Shown piece by piece: positions 1-6,215 of a DNA stretch of 21,540 bases. Source of the DNA: Clostridiales bacterium (GTDB lineage: Bacteria; Bacillota; Clostridia; Lachnospirales; CAG-274). The notes below the pieces were generated by a model that saw only the letters and a program-made list of their open reading frames with translations, did no database searches and was not told the origin of the DNA. The first letter of the stretch is position 1; each line of letters begins with the position of its first letter. A program made the position numbers and the translations under genes. Where the stretch lies: the NCBI GenBank assembly GCA_021203425.1, contig JAJQBF010000101.1, positions 1 through 21,540 of the forward strand. Direction: 5' to 3'.

Positions 1-62
1 TTATTAATTATATTTGTCAAATATGCCGATTTTCCTTTTTTTATTAATTATTTTTGTTAAAT
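1..62. repeat. Two AT-rich 22-bp direct repeats at the window edge
   Basis: Positions 1-22 and 41-62 match at 20 of 22 bases; both begin TTATTAATTAT and end with TTTGT, one variable base, AAAT. They lie downstream of the last gene's terminator. The array may continue outside the window. No function can be assigned. Confidence 0.5.
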
Positions 63-82
63 TTTTTATATACACATTAAAA

Positions 83-112
83 CGGTGCAAAACCCAAAGG
101 GATTTTACACCG
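83..112 (-). terminator. Probable intrinsic terminator of the 233-residue unknown gene
   Basis: On the minus strand a stem of about 13 pairs forms between CGGTGTAAAATCC and GGGTTTTGCACCG, with two G-U pairs. It is followed by TTTTAATG and further T-rich sequence. It begins about 30 bases after the stop codon of the gene at 144-845. The U-tract is short, so termination may be incomplete. Confidence 0.6.
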
Positions 113-143
113 CAGTTTGTTTTAAAATAAAGGATTTACACCG

Positions 144-845
144 TCATATCTTCCCTCGAAAAATCTGTATGCTCCGGCGGTATTTCTGTAAAAAGACCGC
201 CTTGAAAGAAACAGCTCCGTAAGAAGAAGACTTTCTATAGCCGCTTTTAAAAAGCTCCCCTCTTGTACTGCCTGCCGTCAGTTCGTTGTCATCGTTTAAA
301 ATTTCGTCTATATCGTCTGACATCTGTACGGCTTTTTCATATGCCTTGTCTGTCATTTGACCGAGGCTTTCCCTCGATATTTCAAAATCCCTTATTGTTT
401 CTCTCTGTTCGTCTTTTCTCGAAGGCAAGCCGTAGTCATAAATTGTACTTCCGGGATATTCCATATCGTTTATAACCTCAATTATTACAGGATATAAAAA
501 TGAGTTGATTTTTTTTCCGTAAAGCTTATGCATAAGTTTTACTTCCCGACTGTAAACTCCGTCATAGCTTACGGAGTCAAGGCGGTTTCTTTCCCTCTCA
601 GCCGGCATTTCTCCGCCGCTTGGTACATAGCCCCCTTTGCCGTTTGAAACAGGGCTTTCCGCTCCTTCGCTGAATTCGGTATAGTTGTTAAAGCCCCTTA
701 TAAGGTCGTTTCCGGTCTTTAAATCTCCGTCATATGACGAAGTTTTGATTCCGTCCCTGTTTTCGGGATATATTTCACCGTTTCCGAACAAACTTTCAAT
801 CTCAGGGCTTACGTAATTTCCTCGCTTTGCCGCTCTGTAATACAA
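144..845 (-). CDS. Hypothetical protein, 233 aa
   Basis: I do not recognise this protein. The first ~100 residues are polar, Gly/Ser/Asn-rich and look poorly ordered. Residues ~103-145 are more conserved-looking, with KLYGKKINSFLYPVIIEVI and then EYPGSTIYDYGLPSRKDE; the C-terminal third is helical and acidic. There is no signal peptide or membrane segment. The start is a TTG at 845 preceded by GGAGTG about 6-8 bases away. An overlapping GTG in another frame, GTG ATT TTT, would give MIF- like two other genes here, so a one-base slip at the T6 run cannot be excluded. It lies 100 bases downstream of trmB, separated by small repeats, and ends before a terminator. That it is translated is likely; its function is unknown. 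Confidence 0.6.
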   Translation of the reverse strand: MYYRAAKRGNYVSPEIESLFGNGEIYPENRDGIKTSSYDGDLKTGNDLIRGFNNYTEFSEGAESPVSNGKGGYVPSGGEMPAERERNRLDSVSYDGVYSREVKLMHKLYGKKINSFLYPVIIEVINDMEYPGSTIYDYGLPSRKDEQRETIRDFEISRESLGQMTDKAYEKAVQMSDDIDEILNDDNELTAGSTRGELFKSGYRKSSSYGAVSFKAVFLQKYRRSIQIFRGKI

Positions 846-859
846 AAAATCACTCCAAA

Positions 860-942
860 AGCTTTTGTTTAAATATATGCTGTAAAAAGCTTTTTGTTGT
901 CACGAGCTTTTGTTATCACAAGCTTTTGTTGTCACAAAAGCC
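860..942. repeat. Tandem 16-17 bp repeats, hairpin-forming
   Basis: Three consecutive units, 888-904, 905-920 and 921-936, follow AGCTTTTGTTGTCACA with one or two changes. A partial copy starts at 860. The last unit plus ACAAAAGCC forms a nine-pair hairpin with a four-base loop at 921-942, directly after the trmB stop on the minus strand. It has no U-tract. It could be a processing or attenuation site between trmB and the next gene, but this is inference. Confidence 0.55.
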
Positions 943-945
943 GGC

Positions 946-1599
946 TCAATCTTTTTTGGAATTATAATATGCTTCAAGCCTGTAAATAGGCATACCCTGT
1001 TCGGAAAATTTCTTTTCATATTCCGTCATAACATTTCCCTCAAAGGCGCTGTTATATAAATCAAGGCTTATATTTTTGAGTACCCAGCCCTTTTCCGAAA
1101 ACGACTGTATTGAATATTCAAAAAATTCCCTGTTGTCGGTTTTCAAAAATACTTCGCCGGATTCTCCGAAAGCCTTTTCATATCTTTCAAGAAATCTCTC
1201 GTTTGTAAGTCTTTTCTTAATCCACTTTTTTCTGTTTGGCCAAGGGTCGGAAAAATTTAAATAAATACGCTTTATTTCTCCCGGTTCAAAAACATTTTCA
1301 AGCTCCTCGGCGTCCTTCGACATAATATAAACATTGTTTCCTGCGTCGATAAGCTTACACTTTCTCAGCGCTCTTGAAACAACCATAGTAAATTTCTCGA
1401 TTCCCACATAGTTTATATCCGGATTAAGCTTTGACATTTCGGAAATAAATTTACCCTTTCCGCAGCCTATTTCAATATGGATAGGGTTATCGTTTCCGAA
1501 TTTTTCTTTCCATCTTCCCTTAAAGGTTTCAGGCTCATTTATAAGATATTTGCTTGTTTCAAGCTCTTCTTCCGTCCAGTTTTTCTTTCGGATTCTCAT
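946..1599 (-). CDS. trmB: tRNA (guanine-N7-)-methyltransferase TrmB
   Basis: It transfers a methyl group from S-adenosylmethionine to N7 of G46 in the variable loop of tRNA, in the cytoplasm. The 217 residues match the usual family length. The SAM-binding glycine motif is at residues 43-51 (EIGCGKGKF), with the acidic ribose-binding residue in VGIEKF at ~65-70. The family signature NFSDPWPNRKKW is at 115-126 and is followed by KKRLTNERFLE. The ATG at 1599 has AAAGGAG ten bases upstream. Its first 41 bases overlap the end of the preceding gene, so the two are probably co-transcribed and translationally coupled. Identification is firm. Confidence 0.95.
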   Translation of the reverse strand: MRIRKKNWTEEELETSKYLINEPETFKGRWKEKFGNDNPIHIEIGCGKGKFISEMSKLNPDINYVGIEKFTMVVSRALRKCKLIDAGNNVYIMSKDAEELENVFEPGEIKRIYLNFSDPWPNRKKWIKKRLTNERFLERYEKAFGESGEVFLKTDNREFFEYSIQSFSEKGWVLKNISLDLYNSAFEGNVMTEYEKKFSEQGMPIYRLEAYYNSKKD

Positions 1600-2603
1600 T
1601 TAGTTTTGTCTCCTTTGCTATCCTCATAATTCTGTAACCGAAATTTTTGCCGGTTTCTTTGAATTCACCGAACCCCAAAAGTTCAGCCTCTTTAAGCTCC
1701 CTGTTTGTATCGGGTAAACAAAATAAAAGCCCGCCGTCTTCCCTTCCCAAAAGAAGATGGTTATATTTACGGCAGGCAACCCTTACTGTCGGGTTGTTGG
1801 TATATTTATACATATAATCATCAATAAGACACAAATCATTTAAGCCTATTTTTCTGAAATCACCGTCAAGATCCTCAAAATCATATTCAGGACGTTCTCT
1901 GAAAATAAATTCTACATCAAAGGAACAGCTTTTGTTCAGCCGTTCATCTTCACTGTCAATTTTCTCCATATAGGCATACCGCCGAAATTCGTCAAGATCC
2001 TTTTGAAAATGATTTACAACTTCCGTAAATTTTTTTACCCTTTCGTCAAGCTCTTTACTTTCATTTCCGCTGTGCCGTGTTTCGGCAGGCTTTTCTGATA
2101 TTTCCTTTTCTGCCTTAGGTTTTTCGGCTTTTATTTCTTCTTTTTCGGAATTATCGCATACAACATTTTCTTTGCATACATTTTTTTGTCCCGGTAAAAG
2201 ATAAAAGCCCCTCTCTGTTCCACTTAACAGGCTTTCCGCAGAAGGCTGAAAGAATGAGTTTTCCCTTATCGTCAGCAAGCGCAATAACTCTGACATCTTC
2301 TATTTTAAGACCGCTTCCTGAAATATTGTCGGGGTTAAACCGCCATTTCAGCGCCGCCGCCCCTCCGGTTATATTAACAAGAACTGCTTTCAGAGGAATA
2401 AATTTTTCGCCCCTGCTGCAAACAAAATAAAGATTTCCTGAATTTTCACTGTCTATACCTTTTGCATAAAGCATAATTTCGCCTTTGCCGTTTTTAATTT
2501 CTATAACAACTCTGCCGAATATGTTATATTTTTCGGCGGAAGATAAGTCTTCGTCCTGCTTAAGGTTTAAAATCGCCCTGCTGTAATCTCTTGAAAAAAT
2601 CAC
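1559..2603 (-). pseudogene. Unknown two-part protein interrupted by a frameshift at an A7 tract
   Basis: Two overlapping frames appear to be halves of one gene. The first opens at a GTG (2603) with GGTGAT upstream and reads MIFSRDYSRA to GTKK, about 140 residues of a beta-rich domain. At an A7 run (2181-2187) it passes into nonsense and stops. The second frame becomes protein-like exactly after this run (NVCKENVVCD) and continues about 207 residues. It has a Glu/Lys-rich linker, then a C-terminal domain with HLLLGREDGG, LFCLPD and LLGFGEF, ending inside trmB. Removing one A joins them into about 347 residues. The C-terminal pattern resembles a clostridial family of unknown function (possibly DUF6128-like, from memory). 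Alternatives are a real mutation, a homopolymer sequencing error, or slippage that restores the frame. Confidence 0.6.
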
Positions 2604-2676
2604 ATTATCACCTTACGGAGTATTTTACAGATAATATATGCCGAAGGCAAAAAATTTATAACCGACAACGTGGGAC

Positions 2677-3537
2677 TTATGCGTATTTAAGAGAAAAGTT
2701 TTTATATATTTCGGCAAAGTCATCTAACTTAAGAGCCTCGCCCCTTATTCTTTCGTCAAAACCGCTGTTTTTAAGTATACCGCAGAATTCTTCTTTTGTA
2801 AAGTCAAAATCCGGACTTGACGCCATACAGTTTACAAGGGTTTTTCTTCTCTTTGAAAAAGCTGCCTTTACAAATTTAAAAAATCTCTCACTGTCTTTTA
2901 CCTCTACAGGCTTTTCCTCATAAGGAGTAAGCCTTATAACGGCAGAATCCACATTGGGACGGGGCATAAAACAGTTTCTGGGCACGTTAGCCGCAAGATA
3001 AGCCTTTGCGTAATATCCCGTAACAACACTGAGAGAACCGTAATCCTTGGTTCCCGGCTCAGCCTGCATACGCATAGCAACCTCTTTTTGTATCATAACA
3101 ACAATCTCGGAAACGGGACAACCCCTTTCCAAAATATTCATAATAATAGGTGTTGTTATATAATAAGGCAAATTGGCAATTATTTTTAGTGGTCTGCCGT
3201 ATTCCTCCGAAAGGGCTTTTATATCAACCTTTAAAATATCTTCATTTATAAGTCTTATGGTGTCAAAATTGCTTAGGGTTTCTTCTAAAATTGGAATAAG
3301 AGTCCTGTCTATTTCAACGGCAATAACTGTTTTTGCCTTCTTTGCTATTGCCTGTGTCAATGTACCAATTCCCGGGCCTATTTCCAAAACAACATCTTCC
3401 TCCGAAATATTTCCGGCGTTTATTATTTTTTCCAAAACCCTCTCATCAATCAAAAAATTCTGACTGAAATTCTTTTTAAATAAAAAATCATATCTGTCAA
3501 TTATAGCCTTTGTCTTTTTGTAAAGCGTTCCTTCTAT
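2677..3537 (-). CDS. rsmA: 16S rRNA N6,N6-dimethyladenosine transferase RsmA (KsgA), probable ATA start
   Basis: It dimethylates two adjacent adenines (A1518 and A1519 in E. coli numbering) in the 3' hairpin of 16S rRNA late in small-subunit assembly. Motifs, counted from the proposed start: QNFLID at 26-31, the SAM-binding loop EIGPGIGTLTQ at ~52-62, and catalytic NLPY at 122-125. The only ATG/GTG/TTG available is a TTG at 3453, the Leu codon inside QNFLID, and it would remove a conserved N-terminal segment. The same frame is open upstream to the stop of the preceding gene and encodes family-like sequence (LYKKTKAIIDRYDFLFKKNF). GGGAGG at 3546-3551 stands eight bases before an in-frame ATA at 3537, giving 286 residues, a normal family length. 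Identity is firm; the start codon is inferred. Confidence 0.85.
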   Translation of the reverse strand: MEGTLYKKTKAIIDRYDFLFKKNFSQNFLIDERVLEKIINAGNISEEDVVLEIGPGIGTLTQAIAKKAKTVIAVEIDRTLIPILEETLSNFDTIRLINEDILKVDIKALSEEYGRPLKIIANLPYYITTPIIMNILERGCPVSEIVVMIQKEVAMRMQAEPGTKDYGSLSVVTGYYAKAYLAANVPRNCFMPRPNVDSAVIRLTPYEEKPVEVKDSERFFKFVKAAFSKRRKTLVNCMASSPDFDFTKEEFCGILKNSGFDERIRGEALKLDDFAEIYKNFSLKYA

Positions 3538-3545
3538 AAATAAAA

Positions 3546-3551
3546 CCTCCC
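3546..3551 (-). promoter_or_regulatory. Ribosome binding site that decides the rsmA start
   Basis: The minus strand reads GGGAGG, then eight bases (TTTTATTT), then ATA in the rsmA frame. No ATG, GTG or TTG occurs in this frame between the upstream stop codon (3562-3564) and the TTG at 3453. The spacing is ideal for initiation at the ATA and unsuitable for the distant TTG. Confidence 0.6.
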
Positions 3552-3561
3552 TTATCTTTCC

Positions 3562-4305
3562 TTACATAACCTTATCCAAAAATGCTTTTATTCTTTCGTT
3601 ATTATTGTTGTAAAGCGCCTCCTCCGGTGTACCGTAAGCCACAACAACTCCCTCGTCAAGGAAAATTATTTTGTTTGCGGCCTCAAGAGCAAAACCTATC
3701 TCATGAGTAACAATAAGCATTGTCATATCTTCCGAAGAAAGCTGTTTAATTACGTTTAAAACCTCTTTTGTAAGCTCAGGGTCAAGGGCTGAAGTAGGCT
3801 CGTCAAAAAGCATAATGTCGGGCTTTCTCATAAGCGCCCTTGCTATGGCAACTCTCTGCTTTTGCCCTCCCGAAAGCTGCGAAGGCATAGCGTCTATTTT
3901 GTCGGACAAATCAACCTTTGCCAAAAGTTCCTTTGCAAGCATCTCAAGCTCCCCTTTGGTTCCCTGCTTTGCGCAAAGACAGGCGCACATAAGATTATCC
4001 TTTATATTCATATGGGGAAAAAGGTTAAAATGCTGAAAAACCATTCCCATTTTGTCAAGAATTTCTTTCTTCTTTTTCTTAGGCGGATAAACTCCGTCTT
4101 TACAGAGAAGTTCGCCCTCAATTTTAATTTCTCCGCCGTCTATTGTTTCAAGCTCGATAAGACTCCTGAGCATTGTACTCTTTCCCGAACCTGACGGACC
4201 TAAAATGGCAACAACATCACCCTTTTCAACAGTAAAGCTTATATCCTTCAAAACTTCCAAATCATCAAAGCTTTTTTTGATGTGTTTAACCTCTATCATA
4301 CTCAT
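3562..4305 (-). CDS. Polar amino-acid ABC transporter ATP-binding protein (GlnQ/HisP family)
   Basis: This is the cytoplasmic ATPase that powers uptake of a polar amino acid through the permease encoded just upstream. In 247 residues it shows Walker A GPSGSGKST (36-44), the Q-loop at Q91, the ABC signature LSGGQ (144-148), Walker B IMLFDEP (164-170), the D-loop SALD and the switch His201. A short Lys-rich insert at 75-81 precedes the Q-loop. The ATG at 4305 lies 12 bases after the permease stop with AAGGAGG in the gap. The order binding protein, permease, ATPase is the standard three-gene cassette. The substrate cannot be read from the sequence; glutamine, cystine and other polar amino acids are all possible. 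Confidence 0.92.
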   Translation of the reverse strand: MSMIEVKHIKKSFDDLEVLKDISFTVEKGDVVAILGPSGSGKSTMLRSLIELETIDGGEIKIEGELLCKDGVYPPKKKKKEILDKMGMVFQHFNLFPHMNIKDNLMCACLCAKQGTKGELEMLAKELLAKVDLSDKIDAMPSQLSGGQKQRVAIARALMRKPDIMLFDEPTSALDPELTKEVLNVIKQLSSEDMTMLIVTHEIGFALEAANKIIFLDEGVVVAYGTPEEALYNNNNERIKAFLDKVM

Positions 4306-4317
4306 AAAAAAACCTCC

Positions 4318-5049
4318 TTAAAACGCAAACTTCTTTTCAAGATATTTAAAGAAAAGAGTTAAAACATAACTCATTGCCAAATAAAATATTCCGGCAACTA
4401 TGAATGCCGATATGTTTGTTGTTCTGTTTACAATGGAGTTTGTGACCTTAAGGAGATCGACAAGACCTATTGTCGTTATAAGAGCAGTATCCTTTATAAG
4501 TATAATTGCTTCGTTTGAAACAGCCGGAAGGGAAATTCTTATCATTTGAGGAAGAACGATTTTAAAGGTTGTCTGTCTTTCGGAAAGTCCCAAAACCTTT
4601 GCGGCTTCGTATTGTCCCTTGTCAACGGATAAAAGTCCTCCTCTGAAAATTTCGGCATAATATGCAGCGTAGTTAAGCACGTAAGCAACAGCGCCGGCTG
4701 TAAACCTGTCGGAAATAGTCAAATATTTTCCCACAACAGGCATAAAGGGCAAACCGAAATATATAAAGAAAATTTGAAGAAGAAGAGGTGTTCCTCTCAT
4801 TATAAGTATGTATAAACCCAAAATGTAGTTTACAATTATATCTTTAGCATAAAGCAAATAATTAACAGGAGATTTTTTCTTTTCAAGTTTTGCCTTCGAT
4901 TTCTCCTTTCCCGATATGCTTCCCGAATAAAGAAAGGTTATTATAAGCCCAAGAGGAATCGACAGCACAATTACAATAAAAAACAGTTTTACCGTAAGAC
5001 CGCAGCCGCTTAACATAAGCGGAACCCATTCCGTAAAAATTTCTTTCAT
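4318..5049 (-). CDS. Polar amino-acid ABC transporter permease (HisM/GlnP family)
   Basis: This is the membrane channel subunit, which probably works as a homodimer because only one permease gene is present. The 243 residues contain about five hydrophobic segments (roughly 12-40, 72-100, 115-135, 170-198 and 213-236). The EAA coupling loop, which docks on the ATPase, is clear at ~147-168 (YEAAKVLGLSER followed by LPQ). A charged stretch at 44-60 (KEKSKAKLEKKK) between the first two membrane segments is longer than in many relatives. Between the binding-protein gene and this gene is a strong hairpin that may lower permease expression. Family assignment is firm; substrate is unknown. Confidence 0.9.
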   Translation of the reverse strand: MKEIFTEWVPLMLSGCGLTVKLFFIVIVLSIPLGLIITFLYSGSISGKEKSKAKLEKKKSPVNYLLYAKDIIVNYILGLYILIMRGTPLLLQIFFIYFGLPFMPVVGKYLTISDRFTAGAVAYVLNYAAYYAEIFRGGLLSVDKGQYEAAKVLGLSERQTTFKIVLPQMIRISLPAVSNEAIILIKDTALITTIGLVDLLKVTNSIVNRTTNISAFIVAGIFYLAMSYVLTLFFKYLEKKFAF

Positions 5050-5070
5050 ACCGCTCCTCCTTACGAATAA

Positions 5071-5098
5071 AGGGCTTGAGAACCCTCTCTCAAGCCCT
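5071..5098 (-). terminator. Intercistronic hairpin between binding-protein and permease genes
   Basis: A perfect 11-pair stem (AGGGCTTGAGA with TCTCAAGCCCT) and a six-base loop is followed on the minus strand by TTATTCG. It sits 23 bases after the binding-protein stop and before the permease ribosome site. It can act as a leaky terminator or 3' stabiliser, giving more binding protein than membrane subunits, a common arrangement in such operons. The short U-tract argues for partial rather than full termination. Confidence 0.6.
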
Positions 5099-5121
5099 GT
5101 GAATCATTTAAATATTTGTTA

Positions 5122-5976
5122 TTAGTGAATATAGATGTTTTCTCCAAACCACTTTTCGGAAATTTCAGCAGCTGTGCCGTTTTCACCGATTTCAGTAAGA
5201 GCAGCCTCAACCTGATCCATAAGAGCTGTATTGCCGAGCTTAGCAGCAACTACATAAACCTCTGAACCGAAGTCTTCGTCAAGAACTCTGAAGTCAGCCC
5301 CTGATGTTTCGATGTAATACATAGCAAGAATTTCATCGGCAACAACAGCGTCGATTCTGCCGCCTACAGAAAGATCTGTAAAGGCAAGGTCGTTTGTGTC
5401 ATATGTATAAATTTCGCCGATTTCAGAAGACATTTCGTCAGCCTCAACTGCGTCGGCAGCTGTAGAACCGTCCTGTAAGCCTACAACCTTTCCTGCAAGG
5501 TCAGCCTTTGTCTGAATGTCAGAGTCTGAAGGAACAATTATAATCTGAGCGTTGTCAAGATAAGGTGAAGAAAGTGTCATACTTTCGTTTCTTTCTTCAC
5601 TGTAGGAAAAACCGTTCCAAATAAGGTCGATTTTGCCTGTTTCAAGCTCGGTTTCCTTTGTATCCCAGTCGATAGGCTGAAATTCAACTTCACAGCCTAT
5701 GATTTCGCCTACTGCGTTGGCAAGGTCAATGTCAAAGCCTACAAGCTCATTGTTTTCATCTCTGAAACCCATAGGAGCAAATGTATCATCAAGACCGACA
5801 ACAATTTTGTCAATAGCCTCAGCCTCTTCGCCGTCGGTTTCCTCAGCGTCAGCCTCAACGTCCTCTTCTGCAGCTGTTTCTGCCTCAGAAGTTTCACTGC
5901 TGTCGCTGTTTCCGCCGCAGCCTGCCATAGATAAAACCATAGTGCCTGCAATAACAAAACTTAAAAATTTCTTCAT
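5122..5976 (-). CDS. Amino-acid ABC transporter substrate-binding lipoprotein
   Basis: This extracellular receptor captures the substrate and delivers it to the permease. A lipoprotein signal is clear: MKKFLSF, a hydrophobic core, then the lipobox LSMAGC with Cys20 as the lipid-anchored residue. A Ser/Glu/Asp-rich spacer (about 22-53) is followed by a type II periplasmic-binding fold of the SBP_bac_3 family, starting IVVGLDDTFAPMGF and including GFDIDLANAVGEIIG at about 78-92. The 284-residue length is normal. The ATG at 5976 has CGGAGG nine bases upstream. It is the first gene of the operon; a promoter-like sequence and three short tandem repeats precede it. The exact ligand is not visible. 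Confidence 0.92.
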   Translation of the reverse strand: MKKFLSFVIAGTMVLSMAGCGGNSDSSETSEAETAAEEDVEADAEETDGEEAEAIDKIVVGLDDTFAPMGFRDENNELVGFDIDLANAVGEIIGCEVEFQPIDWDTKETELETGKIDLIWNGFSYSEERNESMTLSSPYLDNAQIIIVPSDSDIQTKADLAGKVVGLQDGSTAADAVEADEMSSEIGEIYTYDTNDLAFTDLSVGGRIDAVVADEILAMYYIETSGADFRVLDEDFGSEVYVVAAKLGNTALMDQVEAALTEIGENGTAAEISEKWFGENIYIH

Positions 5977-6010
5977 AAATTTATCCTCCGTATAATTTTT
6001 GTTTGATTCC

Positions 6011-6047
6011 TTATCACTTTATCACATTATCACGATAAAATCAAGCC
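6011..6047 (-). promoter_or_regulatory. Candidate promoter and tandem 8-bp repeats upstream of the amino-acid transporter
   Basis: The plus strand carries three adjacent 8-mers, TTATCACT, TTATCACA and TTATCACG, at 6011-6034. Read on the minus strand they are GTGATAA-type repeats. A TTGATT box lies just upstream and a TAAAGT 17 bases further on falls within the repeats, giving a weak sigma-A-like match. Regularly spaced identical sites over a promoter suggest an operator, but no regulator is identifiable. Confidence 0.35.
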
Positions 6048-6104
6048 CTTTTGTAAAATTCCTTTAACTTTCGGTATTTCAGACCTAATAACCAGGTTTC
6101 CCAA
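6030..6104 (-). CDS. Possible 24-residue leader peptide upstream of the amino-acid transporter
   Basis: A TTG at 6104 with GAGGTGAG about four bases upstream opens a short frame reading MGNLVIRSEIPKVKGILQKG and ending LILS before TGA. It ends inside the tandem repeats. An overlapping frame also looks protein-like (YKKIYRGEKFGKPGY then stop), so the region could instead be residual coding sequence. Support is limited to the ribosome site and the reading frame. Confidence 0.2.
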   Translation of the reverse strand: MGNLVIRSEIPKVKGILQKGLILS

Positions 6105-6140
6105 ATTTCTCACCTCTATATATTTTCTTATATCTTGCCG

Positions 6141-6183
6141 GTCAAAAGCAGTAAATTCAAATTACCTGTGCTAATCTTTTGAC
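6141..6183 (-). other. Long imperfect hairpin downstream of guaA
   Basis: GTCAAAAG and CTTTTGAC form an outer eight-pair stem; CAG(G)TAA and TTACTG form an inner stem with one bulged base. It begins 33 bases after the guaA stop. No U-tract follows on the minus strand, so it may stabilise the guaA transcript end rather than terminate it. Confidence 0.4.
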
Positions 6184-6215
6184 TTCACTTGATACATTAT
6201 AAGAGGTTTTTGGTT

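Noticed and set aside
888..936. CRISPR-like array
   Set aside because: Units are 16-17 bp and contiguous, with no spacers and no cas genes in the window.
1559..2296. A separate 245-residue protein starting at 2296
   Set aside because: The first ~37 residues are an out-of-frame reading of the upstream domain; sequence becomes protein-like only after the A7 run, so the gene is better read as the second part of a frameshifted gene.
2677..3453. rsmA starting at TTG 3453
   Set aside because: It would remove the conserved residues before FLID and has no ribosome site, whereas the upstream sequence continues the family pattern.
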